Assembly: GCA_043764895.1 (NCBI GenBank)
Contig: JAYUJY010000190.1
Location: 1-64,000, forward strand
Length of the DNA stretch: 64,000 nt
Direction: 5' to 3'
DNA from: JAAFJU01 sp043764895
Lineage (GTDB): Bacteria > Cyanobacteriota > Cyanobacteriia > Leptolyngbyales > Leptolyngbyaceae
The position numbers were made by a program, and so were the translations under genes. Shown one piece after another: positions 27,623 through 38,000 of the stretch. A model generated the notes under the pieces. That model did no database searches. It was not told where the DNA came from and saw nothing but the letters and a program-made list of their open reading frames with translations. Each line of letters opens with the position of its first letter. The stretch's first letter is position 1.

Positions 27623-30600
27623 ATGAACGGCAATCTCCTGAATCGAGTTCCAGCCCTACTTTCGTTCGTCATTCTTCTCACCTGTTTTGGGGTGAAGTCT
27701 GTCTGCGCCCAGTCCATCACCTCCAGCAGCCCCCAGACCCAAGTCAACCTCAACGCCAACCAAATCGACATCAGCGGCGGAACCCGATCGGGCGGGAACC
27801 TATTTCATAGCTTTGGACAATTTGGCTTGAATGCCGGACAAGTCGCCAACTTCCAATCCAATCCCAATATCCAAAACATCCTCGGTCGCGTCACAGGCGG
27901 CAATGCTTCTATTATTAACGGCACGCTCCAAGTCACAGGCGGACCGTCGAATCTATTCTTATTGAACCCCGCTGGAATCATCTTCGGCCAAAACGCCCAA
28001 CTGAACGTCCCCGCCGCCTTCACCGCCAGCACCGCCAATGGCATCGGCTTTGGCAACAACCAATGGTTCAATGCCACCGGGTCAAACAACTACGCCACCT
28101 TATCCGGCACACCCAGCACCGCCGACTTCCTCGCAGGTTCAGGCGGCAGCTTAGTGAATGCTGGAAATCTCTCCGTTGCCCAAGGTCAAAGCCTCACCCT
28201 CCTCGGTGGCACGGTCATCAATACCGGAACCCTTACCGCACCCGGTGGCACCATCACGATCGCCGCAGTACCGGGTGGTCGATCGGTCCGTCTCACCGAT
28301 TCAAATAGCCTTCTCTCCATCGAACTTCCCCTAGCGCCCAATGCAACCCTAAATTCCAGCACCTTCACACCCCAAACCCTCCCCGCCCTGCTTACAGGTG
28401 GAAACCTAGCCAGCGCAACGGGCATCACCATTAACAATGGCGTCGTGACCTTAACCGGATCATCCACGCCATTGTCCACCATCGCCGGATCGCTAACGAT
28501 CGCTGGACGTCTGAACACCGATGCCGGAACCATCGGCAACGGCGGCACTATCCGAGCCAACGCCGAAAAAACCTTCGTCACAGGTCGTCTATCTGCCGAA
28601 GGCGGAAGCACCAGCGGCAACGGCGGCTTCATCGAAACCTCAGGCAAAAGTCTAACGATCGCCCCCAGCACTACCGTCAGTACGCGCGCACCCCAGGGTG
28701 TCAAGGGCACTTGGCTCCTCGATCCTGCTAACTTAGAAGTCGTTGGCGCAGGTGGAACAGGCACGATCGCCGCTGGCACGAATAGTATTGCAGATTCGAC
28801 TATTGCTGCGGCAACGATCGTCACTGCCCTCGACGGCAACAACGTCAATCTCCAAGCGACTAATAGCATTACGGTTAGTGCTGCGATCGACGCAACGCCA
28901 AATGCAGGAAATGGGAATTTAACGCTAACAGCCCCGACCACGAATCTTAATACACCGATCACTCTAAAACCCGGTAGCACCTTGAACGGAACTGCTACAA
29001 CGGTAAACGTCGGCGCAGGTGGAACCGTCCAAAACGGTGTTGATGCCGCGATCGTAGGCGGTACGGTCAACTTAGCCGCCGCAACCTATTCGCTAGCTCA
29101 AGCCGTTGTCGTTAATAAGAGCCTGACGATTAAAGGCGCAGCGGCAAATACAACCATTGTCAAAGGTAACGGAGTTGATCAGGTCTTTAACTTCTTTCCC
29201 TATGGAACGGTGAGCACCAATGGGACAAGCACAGGTACTGTGAACTTAGAGTCCATGGCCATTGTTAATGGAGGCAACAGTGGAATTACAAATACCAACA
29301 ATGGAACGCTGATTCTCGATAAGGTGAACATTCTCAACAACAAATCGACAGTCAGTGCGGGGGGCATCAATACCGAAGGCGTTATTGTTGCTAGTAATAG
29401 TACGATCGCCAATAACGAAGGAACCTCTGCTGGCGGTATCCGGACCACTAGCTATATCCGACTAACGAATACAACAATTTCAGGAAATAAAGCAACCGAT
29501 GTTACTGGAAATGGCGGCGGTATCTTCAGTACTGATAACTTGAATCTTAATAACAGCACCATTACAAACAACACGGCTGCTAATGCAGGCGGCGGTATTT
29601 ACACAACAGGGTCCACAACAATCGAGAACACGATCGTTGCAGGCAATCGAGCGACGACTGTGCCGACGACCGCTGAAGTGAGTAACTCAGGAAACTTTAA
29701 CTCCCAAGGCAACAACCTAGTCGGTCAAAACGGTAATGCTGGCGGTTTCCAAATGATCGCATCTGACATCATCGTCCCAGGGGCGATCGCCGCCCAAATC
29801 GGAACCCTCGCTAACAACGGCGGAACGACCCAAACCCACGCCGTTCTCCCCGGTAGCCGAGCTATTGATGCCAGCGGGGCAAACGCAACGACCACAGGTC
29901 AAGACGGCAACGCGATCGCAGGAACCGCCCGAGACATCGGAGCCTACGAATTTGGTGGATTCCAGTTCAATCTCGTGACCGTCAGTGGTAATGGCACTGT
30001 TGCTGTCCCTGGCCAATCCGCTGTTGTCGGAACCAACTTCCAGCCTTTAGTGGTCGAAGTCCGTCCGAATATCGCTGGACAACAAGTCGCAGGCGGATCG
30101 GTCAATGTGAACTTCACTCCCACCCCTGGAACCAACGGCGCAGGACTGTTACCGTTAAGTCCCGCACAACAGACCGTCCCGATCGGAGCAAACAACCAAG
30201 CCTCCATCACCCCCACCGCCAACACCGTCACCGGAACTCACACCGTCGTCGCCAACGCAACCGGAAACACCGGAACCGCGCAAACCTTTAATCTCACGAA
30301 TACTCCCGATGTCCCCAAGACCCTAACGGCGATCGGACCCGGCGGCCTTCCTGCTGCTGCACAAACAACTACCGTGTTTACGCCATTTGCCAATGCCTTA
30401 CAGGTCTTAGTCAAAGATCAATATGGCAACGTCATTCCAGGCGCAGTGGTCAACTTCGCAGTTCCCACAACTGGAGCCAGCGGAACCCTATCGACCATCA
30501 CGGCCATCACGGATGCAAACGGTCTGGCCTCTGTCAATGTCACCGCCAACAAAGTTGCAGGCCGCTTTAATGCAACCGGAACCCTGAATGTCCTGAACGT

Positions 30601-31567
30601 CCAATACAACTTGACGAACCTAGCCGGAGCCGCCACCACGGTCACAGCTAGCAACGGGGGGCAGACCACTGTCGTCAATACCGGATTCACCAATCCTCTG
30701 CAAGCCACCGTAACGGACACCTACGGCAACCCCATCTCCGGAGCCACCGTGAACTTCACCGTCCCCGCCACCGGAGCCAGTGGAACGGTCGCAACCGCGA
30801 TCGCAACGACCAATGCTAACGGAGTCGCAACCACAACGGTCACGGCAAACGGAACCGTCGGAATCTACGCCGCAACCGGAGCCGTCACCGGATTGACAAA
30901 CGCGAGTTACACCCTCACCAACGTCGCCAATCCCGCCAGCATCCCTGCCACGATCGCCGTCATCAACAACACATCCAACCAAAGCACAACCATCAACAGC
31001 CCATTCACGAATCCCTTACAAGTCCTAGTCAGCAACAACACAGGAGCACCTCTAGCCAATACCCCCGTAACCTTCACCTTACCCAGCGCGATCGGCACCT
31101 CTGCCTCAACGCTCACCGTATTCACGAATGCGAATGGCATTGCCAGCCTACCTGTAAATGCTCTAGGAACCACTGGAACCTTTAGCCCGATCGCCACCGT
31201 AAACAATCTAACCACCCAATTCACCTTAACGAATAAGCCCGTAGCAGTCATTCCAGTCATTCCAGTCACCCCTATCACTCCCGTCACTCCCGTCACCCCT
31301 ATCACTCCCGTAACTCCCGGCAATAGCGGAATCTTGACCTCTGTCGAGCAAGTTCGCATCGGACAAAATCTACAGCGATCGAATCCTAATGCGAAAACTC
31401 CAGCCATGGCGAGTGGGGGTTCTAGTTCACTCTGTATCGTTCGCGATCGAGAAGAGAAAAACAAAAACACCATCTTCGATCGTCAAAACGACAACAAAAA
31501 GACATCTGAAACCCAAAAACTTCCCGACTGCAAACCCACCGAAAGAACACCTTCAATCACGAAGTAA
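27623..31567 (+). CDS. Two-partner secretion adhesin (TpsA, filamentous haemagglutinin type)
   Basis: 1314 residues. A signal peptide (residues 1-30) is followed by the TPS secretion domain (about 30-165: NQIDISGGTRSGGNLFHSFG, NPNIQNILGRVTGG, NLFLLNPAGIIFGQNA). Residues about 165-775 form a repetitive beta-helix with Gly/Asn/Thr-rich strands and a pectate-lyase-like part (ITNTNNGTLILDKVNILNNK). Residues about 890-1205 hold at least three Ig-like Big-1 repeats, each with LQVLVKDQYGNVIPGAVVNF-type strands. A Pro-Thr tail (TPITPVTPVTPITPVTP) ends the stalk and a short charged tail follows. It is exported to the cell surface by the protein encoded next and may mediate adhesion. It is Thr/Ala/Asn-rich, as usual for the class. 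Confidence 0.9.
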   Translation: MNGNLLNRVPALLSFVILLTCFGVKSVCAQSITSSSPQTQVNLNANQIDISGGTRSGGNLFHSFGQFGLNAGQVANFQSNPNIQNILGRVTGGNASIINGTLQVTGGPSNLFLLNPAGIIFGQNAQLNVPAAFTASTANGIGFGNNQWFNATGSNNYATLSGTPSTADFLAGSGGSLVNAGNLSVAQGQSLTLLGGTVINTGTLTAPGGTITIAAVPGGRSVRLTDSNSLLSIELPLAPNATLNSSTFTPQTLPALLTGGNLASATGITINNGVVTLTGSSTPLSTIAGSLTIAGRLNTDAGTIGNGGTIRANAEKTFVTGRLSAEGGSTSGNGGFIETSGKSLTIAPSTTVSTRAPQGVKGTWLLDPANLEVVGAGGTGTIAAGTNSIADSTIAAATIVTALDGNNVNLQATNSITVSAAIDATPNAGNGNLTLTAPTTNLNTPITLKPGSTLNGTATTVNVGAGGTVQNGVDAAIVGGTVNLAAATYSLAQAVVVNKSLTIKGAAANTTIVKGNGVDQVFNFFPYGTVSTNGTSTGTVNLESMAIVNGGNSGITNTNNGTLILDKVNILNNKSTVSAGGINTEGVIVASNSTIANNEGTSAGGIRTTSYIRLTNTTISGNKATDVTGNGGGIFSTDNLNLNNSTITNNTAANAGGGIYTTGSTTIENTIVAGNRATTVPTTAEVSNSGNFNSQGNNLVGQNGNAGGFQMIASDIIVPGAIAAQIGTLANNGGTTQTHAVLPGSRAIDASGANATTTGQDGNAIAGTARDIGAYEFGGFQFNLVTVSGNGTVAVPGQSAVVGTNFQPLVVEVRPNIAGQQVAGGSVNVNFTPTPGTNGAGLLPLSPAQQTVPIGANNQASITPTANTVTGTHTVVANATGNTGTAQTFNLTNTPDVPKTLTAIGPGGLPAAAQTTTVFTPFANALQVLVKDQYGNVIPGAVVNFAVPTTGASGTLSTITAITDANGLASVNVTANKVAGRFNATGTLNVLNVQYNLTNLAGAATTVTASNGGQTTVVNTGFTNPLQATVTDTYGNPISGATVNFTVPATGASGTVATAIATTNANGVATTTVTANGTVGIYAATGAVTGLTNASYTLTNVANPASIPATIAVINNTSNQSTTINSPFTNPLQVLVSNNTGAPLANTPVTFTLPSAIGTSASTLTVFTNANGIASLPVNALGTTGTFSPIATVNNLTTQFTLTNKPVAVIPVIPVTPITPVTPVTPITPVTPGNSGILTSVEQVRIGQNLQRSNPNAKTPAMASGGSSSLCIVRDREEKNKNTIFDRQNDNKKTSETQKLPDCKPTERTPSITK

Positions 31568-31612
31568 GGCCGTGGTAATTCAATAACGTTTCCCCTTTCA
31601 GAACTTCTGACA

Positions 31613-31684
31613 ATCCGCCCCCTAGTCACAATTCTGGGAAAACCCGAATTTCCGAAGCCCCAGAATTGGGGGTTGGGGGCGGAT
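31613..31684. repeat. Long imperfect palindrome between tpsA and tpsB
   Basis: The outer arms ATCCGCCCCC (31613-31622) and GGGGGCGGAT (31675-31684) and the inner arms CAATTCTGGG (31629-31638) and CCCAGAATTG (31659-31668) form a two-tier hairpin. It could attenuate transcription into the transporter gene or be a REP-like repeat. It is not a copy of the TAGTCTGCGG family. Confidence 0.65.
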
Positions 31685-31769
31685 CGCCAGGGACTTTGAA
31701 AAAAGTTCTTGGCCAACACATTCCATCCATCTCTTAACTCCCTAATATTCTTAATTACTCTTACTTACT

Positions 31770-33491
31770 ATGTCACTGAACTCCGCCGGAAAAACGATCG
31801 TCGCTGCCACACTTCTACTCACCTCCGTGTGTAGCCTCCCCGCCCTAGCTCAATCCAAATCCATCGTCCAACTCAAACCCGATCGCCTCTCTCAACCCCA
31901 AACTCTACCCAGTCCCCTTCCCACCCCACAACCCAAACTCACCCCACCCACACCTACACCCACACCTATACCCACCCCCCAACTCTCATCCATACCCATC
32001 AACGTCCGCAAGATTGTAGTTACAGGCAGCACTGTTTTAACCCCTGCTGACCTCGCAACTCTAACGCAGCCTTTAGAAGGCAAAACGGTATCCTTGCAAG
32101 GTCTCCAATCCCTCGCCGATCGCATTACTCAGAAGTATCTTGATCTCGGTTACATCACCTCCCGAGCCGTTATTTCAGAACAAAAGATTACCGATGGACG
32201 GGTCACTATTCAAGTCATTGAAGGTACCGTAGACGGCATTGAAATTCAAGGCAATCAGCGACTCAAACCGTCCTATATTCGCGATCGAATTAAGCTCGGT
32301 ATTCGCAAGCCCTTCAATAAAAATGAACTCGAAGATCAACTCCAACTGCTCAAAAGCAACTCCCTAATCGCCGACATCAGCGCAAGTCTCCAACCGGGCA
32401 GAGACTCCGGCAAAAGCCAACTCGTCGTCCGTGTCAAAGAAGCCCCAGCCCTCACAGGCAACGTCACCCTCGATAACTACTCACCCCCCAGCGTTGGGTC
32501 AGAACGCCTCGGCGGCACCCTAACTTATCGCAATCCCACCGGACTCGGCGACGAAATCAGCGCCACCTATTTCCGATCGCTCGCAGGCGGGTCTAACCTC
32601 TACGATTTCAACTATCGCGTTCCCGTCAATGCCATGAACGGCACCGTCCAACTTCGCTACTCCCCCAGCAATAGCAAAATCATTGATCCGGCGTTCTCTA
32701 GCTTTGGGATTCGCAGCCAAAGCGATCTGTACGAACTGACCTATCGTCAACCCGTCATTCGATCGCCCCGAGAAGAACTCGCACTCTCCCTCGGCTTCGC
32801 ACTGCAAAACGGTCAAACCTTCCTCTTTGACAATTCCCCCACGCCCTTTGGAATTGGGCCAGATGCCAATGGCAACAGCCGCACCCGCGTCATCAAGTTT
32901 GGGCAAGACTATGTGAAACGCGATACAAAAGGTGCGTGGTCATTACAATCGCAGTTTAACCTAGGGATTTCCGCCTTTGATGCAACGGTCAATGCTCATC
33001 CCATTCCCGATGGTCGATTCTTCAGTTGGACAGGTCAAGTTCAGCGCGTGCAGCAGTTGTCGCCGAATAATCTATTGATTGCCCAAGCCGATATACAGCT
33101 ATCACCCGATAGTCTTCTGCCTTCGCAGCAGTTTACAATTGGCGGCGGTCAGTCGGTACGTGGGTTCCGTCAGGGCGTTCGATCGGGCGATAACGGCATT
33201 CGGTTCTCCTTAGAAGATCGCATCACCGTCGCACGGGACAAAAAAACAGGTCGATCGGTGTTTCAGATTGCGCCCTTTGCCGATCTCGGAAGCGTCTGGA
33301 ACAACCCCAACAATCCCAACCCCTCCAGCAAGGAAAACGTCTTAGCCTCTGCGGGCCTAGGTCTAATCGCCGAACCCACGCCCAATCTCTTGATACGACT
33401 CGATTATGCATTGCCACTCGTGAACCTCAGCGATCGAGGAAACAACATCCAAGACAACGGATTGCACTTCAGCATGGGCTACCGTTTTTAA
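31770..33491 (+). CDS. Two-partner secretion transporter (TpsB, ShlB/FhaC/HecB family)
   Basis: 573 residues. A signal peptide (to about residue 27) and a Pro-rich lead (TPPTPTPTPIPTPQ) precede POTRA-like domains (about residues 75-225; VTGSTVLTPADLATLTQPLE and IQVIEGTVDGIEIQGNQRLK). The 16-strand outer-membrane barrel follows and ends with the C-terminal beta-signal LHFSMGYRF (terminal Phe). FTIGGGQSVRGFRQGVRSGD is the conserved VRGY/F-type motif of the L6 loop. It recognises the TPS domain of the adhesin and exports it across the outer membrane. The gene follows tpsA after 202 bp. Confidence 0.93.
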   Translation: MSLNSAGKTIVAATLLLTSVCSLPALAQSKSIVQLKPDRLSQPQTLPSPLPTPQPKLTPPTPTPTPIPTPQLSSIPINVRKIVVTGSTVLTPADLATLTQPLEGKTVSLQGLQSLADRITQKYLDLGYITSRAVISEQKITDGRVTIQVIEGTVDGIEIQGNQRLKPSYIRDRIKLGIRKPFNKNELEDQLQLLKSNSLIADISASLQPGRDSGKSQLVVRVKEAPALTGNVTLDNYSPPSVGSERLGGTLTYRNPTGLGDEISATYFRSLAGGSNLYDFNYRVPVNAMNGTVQLRYSPSNSKIIDPAFSSFGIRSQSDLYELTYRQPVIRSPREELALSLGFALQNGQTFLFDNSPTPFGIGPDANGNSRTRVIKFGQDYVKRDTKGAWSLQSQFNLGISAFDATVNAHPIPDGRFFSWTGQVQRVQQLSPNNLLIAQADIQLSPDSLLPSQQFTIGGGQSVRGFRQGVRSGDNGIRFSLEDRITVARDKKTGRSVFQIAPFADLGSVWNNPNNPNPSSKENVLASAGLGLIAEPTPNLLIRLDYALPLVNLSDRGNNIQDNGLHFSMGYRF

Positions 33492-33539
33492 ATCGCTTGA
33501 CGCCAAGGAAGTCTGTTGATCGCTAGTTTTGGTAACTCA

Positions 33540-33565
33540 TACTATAATTAGCTACTATAATTAGC
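33540..33565 (+). promoter_or_regulatory. Tandemly duplicated 13-mer with -10-like boxes upstream of nadA
   Basis: TACTATAATTAGC is present twice head to tail, so that two perfect TATAAT boxes stand 13 bp apart, 28-50 bp before the nadA start. No good -35 box is placed at 17 bp from either. It probably marks the nadA promoter region. Confidence 0.5.
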
Positions 33566-33592
33566 GGATTCAGACTTTCCATAGGTTTCCCC

Positions 33593-34549
33593 ATGTTCAC
33601 GGCTGCTAAGACCCCAACCCCCGCCCTGCCCAAGGATTTATTTGGGGCGATCGCATCCCTCAAAAAAGAGATGAATGCCGTTATCTTGGCCCATTATTAC
33701 CAAGAAGCGGATATTCAGGACATTGCCGATTATTTGGGAGATTCGTTGGGGCTAGCGCAACAGGCCGCACAAACCGATGCGGATGTGATTGTTTTTGCTG
33801 GGGTTCACTTCATGGCAGAAACGGCCAAGATTTTGAATCCCACCAAGTTGGTGCTATTGCCCGATCTGGATGCGGGTTGCTCGTTGGCAGATAGCTGTCC
33901 GCCCGATCGCTTTGCAGAGTTTAAGCGCCAACACCCGGATCACCTAGTGATTTCCTACATCAACTGCACGGCTGAAATCAAGGCCATGAGCGACATCATC
34001 TGCACCAGTTCCAATGCCGTCAAAATCGTCAACCAGCTTCCAAGAGATCAGCCCATTATCTTTGCTCCCGATCGAAATCTAGGCCGCTATGTGATGGAGC
34101 AAACAGGCCGAGAAATGCTGTTGTGGCAAGGAAGCTGTATGGTGCATGAAATCTTTTCTGAGAAGAAGCTGATTGATTTGATGATTCAGTATCCCAACGC
34201 TGAGGTGATCGCACACCCCGAATGTGAACCGCCGCTACTCAAACACGCCCACTACATCGCCTCGACCACAGGACTGCTGAAATACTCACACGATCGCGAT
34301 CGTGAATCCTTCATCGTGCTAACAGAATCTGGAATCATTCACCAAATGGAAAAAGCGTCGCCGAATAAGCACTTTATCCCTGCGCCACCCACCACAAACT
34401 GCGCCTGTAATGAATGCCCCTACATGCGGCTAAATACGCTAGAGAAGTTGTATCTTGCAATGCTGAACAAGACGCCTGAAATAACGATGCCAGAAGCCAC
34501 AAGAATTGCGGCACTGAGACCCATGCAACGAATGTTGGAGATGAGTTAG
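33593..34549 (+). CDS. nadA: Quinolinate synthase
   Basis: 318 residues. It condenses iminoaspartate and dihydroxyacetone phosphate to quinolinate in NAD synthesis, using a [4Fe-4S] cluster. The three cluster ligands expected are a Cys in AGCSLAD (C96), one in AHPEC (C211) and one in the NCACNECPYM segment near residue 280. ILAHYYQEADIQDIADYLGD and VFAGVHFMAETAKIL are family signatures. The next gene is a lipoprotein with its own spacing, so nadA may be monocistronic. Confidence 0.95.
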   Translation: MFTAAKTPTPALPKDLFGAIASLKKEMNAVILAHYYQEADIQDIADYLGDSLGLAQQAAQTDADVIVFAGVHFMAETAKILNPTKLVLLPDLDAGCSLADSCPPDRFAEFKRQHPDHLVISYINCTAEIKAMSDIICTSSNAVKIVNQLPRDQPIIFAPDRNLGRYVMEQTGREMLLWQGSCMVHEIFSEKKLIDLMIQYPNAEVIAHPECEPPLLKHAHYIASTTGLLKYSHDRDRESFIVLTESGIIHQMEKASPNKHFIPAPPTTNCACNECPYMRLNTLEKLYLAMLNKTPEITMPEATRIAALRPMQRMLEMS

Positions 34550-34653
34550 GCTTATGGATTGAGCCAATATTGAGCTAAATATTGAGCCAAATTCCGAAAT
34601 GGCGATCGGATATCCTGTAGGTTCCCTCACATAACCCTCATTCGAGACTCCCC

Positions 34654-34962
34654 ATGCATTCTTTTCGTAAATCAACCCTCGCACTCCTCATTGCCGTCAC
34701 GATGGGATTAAGCCTAACAGGCTGTATCGGCAGCAAAGTGACTAAAGAAAATTTCGATAAACTTGAAACAGGCATCACTGGAATGAATGTCCAAAAGATC
34801 AAAGACGTCATGGGCGAACCGACAGAGCAAAACAGTGGCGGGATTGGCCTCGCGGGCGTTGAAATGAGTGGCCGAACGATGACCTGGAAGGATGGTAATC
34901 GATCGATTTCGATCGTTTTTATTAATGACCAAGCCATCAGCAAGTCCCAAGTTGGAATGTAA
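34654..34962 (+). CDS. Small SmpA/OmlA-like lipoprotein (DUF3862 type)
   Basis: 102 residues. A lipoprotein signal peptide ends in LSLTGC, giving an acylated Cys near residue 24. The remaining 75 residues (FDKLETGITGMNVQKIKDVM ... GRTMTWKDGNRSISIVF) resemble the two-helix plus three-strand BamE/SmpA fold seen in small lipoproteins. Its function in cyanobacteria is unknown. No operon partner is evident. Confidence 0.75.
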   Translation: MHSFRKSTLALLIAVTMGLSLTGCIGSKVTKENFDKLETGITGMNVQKIKDVMGEPTEQNSGGIGLAGVEMSGRTMTWKDGNRSISIVFINDQAISKSQVGM

Positions 34963-35088
34963 TCTTATCCTTGATCTATTAAAAAGCCCCAAGAGCGATC
35001 TACACTAGAAAAGTGCAGATGTACTTTGAGTGAGTTTGTACTGCTCAAGCTAACTGCATAAGCTCTCTTGTCGATCGCGCGATCTATC

Positions 35089-38000
35089 ATGATTCCCGTT
35101 CAGCTCACCCTCCGCAATTTCTTAAGCTACCGTGCTGCAACCCTAGACTTCCGAGGATTGCAGACGGCTTGCGTGTGCGGGGCCAACGGTGCGGGTAAGT
35201 CTTCGCTTTTGGAAGGGATGTCTTGGGCGATTTGGGGTCGGAGTCGGGTGGAAAGTGAAGATGATGTCATTCATCAGGGCGAAACGGAAGCGCAAGTTGA
35301 ATTCATTTTTCAGATTCATGAAAACCTCTATCGGATTATTCGCACCCGCTGCCGTCGTCAAGGGATGGCGCTCGAATTTCAGATGGCGACGCAGGTTGAC
35401 CCCGAGCTGAAAACCCTACCGAAAACCTTCCGATCGATCACCGAAAAAGGCGTCCGCGCCACCCAACAACTCATCATCCAACAGGTGAGACTCGACTACG
35501 ACACCTTCGTCAATTCGGCCTACCTCCGCCAAGGCCGCGCCGATGAATTCATGCTGAAGCGGCCCATCGATCGCAAGCAGATTCTCGCGGACCTACTCAA
35601 ACTCGATCACTACGACGATCTGTCCGAACGGGCCAAAGAAGAAACCCGTACCGCCAAATCTCAAGTCGATGGCATCGAACGACAGCGTGCTGGCCTCGTC
35701 TCGCAATTAGAACGCCTCAGCAATCTCGAACCCCAACAAGCCACCTTAGAGGTCACCATTGCTCATCTCCAAACCCAACAAACAGCAGCCCACACCCGAC
35801 TGCAAAAGCTTCAAGCCCAGCACCAACAGCAGCAAACCTGGCAGCAGCAGTTTCAATGGCAACAAAAACAACAACAGCAGCAGAAACAAGATTGCGATCG
35901 GCTAACTCAGGAATATCATCAGGCCGAACAACAGTTGCAAACGCTACTCGGACTCGTGAACCAAGAAGAAGCCATCTGTTCCGGCTACGCGCGCTGGCAA
36001 AAACTCCAAGCGGAAGAAGAGTTCCTCGGCGATCGGGCCTACCATTACCAACAGCTTCAATCCCAACGTCATCAGTATCACCAGCAGCAACGCGATCGGC
36101 TCCACACCCAACAACAACAACAGCGTCATCTTGAAACCCAAGAGCACAACGTCCTCGAACAACTCGATGAAATCCAACAGGTGCTGTCCGGACGATCGGA
36201 CATTGAAAGCGCCATTGCAAAGTTAAAAATTGCAAAACAAGACCTTGCTCGGTTTGACTCAGTGCAGCTCAAAGCCGCTCCGCTGTTGCAACGACGACAG
36301 CAAGTCCAACGTGAACTCGATCGTGCTGTTGCCAAAATAACCACCCAACTTGAAACGCTGCGGACCTCGACCAAGCAGTTTGAACAACAACAGGCTGACC
36401 AACCTCAGTTGCAGCAGGCTGTCATGCAAATCAGCGATCGGATTGAAGAATTAGAAAAGCTGCGGCGATACCAAGAACGGGTTCGGGACAAGGGATTAGA
36501 ACGGCGGACCTTTATGGAACGGCTTCACGCTCGGCAGCGCGATCATGAAGTCCAGCTCGCCGAAGTCAATCAAATCCTAAGCCTGCTCAAACACCAAAGC
36601 GCCGATGCCGAACTCAATGCCAAACTCCGAGAAGTTCTCGCCAAACACCACTCCGAACCCAGCAGCGAACTTAATGCCAAAACCCAATCTCACACCCAAT
36701 CCGAGTCTGGCGGATCAGTCGCCGTTCGTGAAATGGTAAAAACCTATCAGATTCAGCCAGAATTGAAGTTGGATTTGACCTCTAATTTTAAGGCATCTAA
36801 TTTTAATGCCGCCTTTGGTGAAGATGTTCCGGCCTGCCCACTGTGCGATCGGCCCCTTGATGAACATCACTGGAGCGTCGTGGTCGAAAAGCATTTGAGT
36901 GAGCAGACTGAAATTCTGGATGAGATTTGGATCATTCGCGAACAGCTTTCAGTCTCAGAGCGCGAGATTCAAGTCCTGCGTCAAGAGTACAAAGAACTCG
37001 AAGCCAAACTCCACGATTACGGCAGCATCTTAGAACAGCGCGGCCAACTTCAGGCGCAGCTCCAGGCCAGTGCAAGCGTCCGATCGCAGCTTGAACGCTT
37101 GACCCAAGAATTAGCCATCATTGAATCACAGCTACTAGAGCAACGCTACGCCCCAGAGTTGCAGGAAGAACTGAGACTCATCGAACAAACGCTGACACAC
37201 TTAGACTACGACGATCGAAACCATGCGATCGCTCGGGGTGCCGTGGAGCGCTGGCGATGGGCGGATGTAAAGTACGTCGCCGTTCAGCAGGCCCAAACTC
37301 GGCAACGGCAGCTTACCGCTAAACTCCCAGTACTTCAAACCGAACTCACCGACACGGCGCAGCACATCACCGAAATCCAAACCGAAATCCGAGCGGGATT
37401 GGCTGAATTTGACGAAGCGCTTACGACGCTGGGCTACGATCTAGAACAACACAACACCTTGCGATCACAAATCAAAACAGCGCAGGTGTGGCAATTGCGC
37501 CATCAAGATTTACTCAAAGCCCAGCACCAACTCCCGCCGCTCCAGACCCGGCTTGATCAGCTTGCTCGCAGCTTACAGTCTCGGCTCATGAATCTTGAAA
37601 CCGTGAACCGCGATTGTCAACAGCTTCAGAATGCTTTGGTGGAAACGCAAGATGCACCCCACGATCTGAGCGCCATTGAAACCCACATCCAACAGGAACG
37701 CCAACAGCTCGATCGTGCCCTTTCCAGTCTCGGACGCATCCAACAGCAACGGCAACAGCAACAGGTTCTCCATCAAGAATTGGAAACTCTTAATAACGAA
37801 CTGCTTCAAGCCCAGCAACAGTACCGCGTTTACCAAGAACTCACCCAAGCCTTCGGTAAAAACGGCATTCAGGCATTGCTAATCGAAAACGTGTTGCCGC
37901 AACTCGAAACGCTAACCAACCAAATCCTAGCCCGCCTCACTAACAACCAGCTCCAAGCCCAATTCGTCACCCAGCGCCGCACTGGAAAAAATAAAGCCAT

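Noticed and set aside
28186..29070. Long minus-strand open frame opposite the adhesin gene
   Set aside because: Low-complexity Val/Pro/Ala peptide caused by antisense of Thr/Asn/Gly codons; no start signal.
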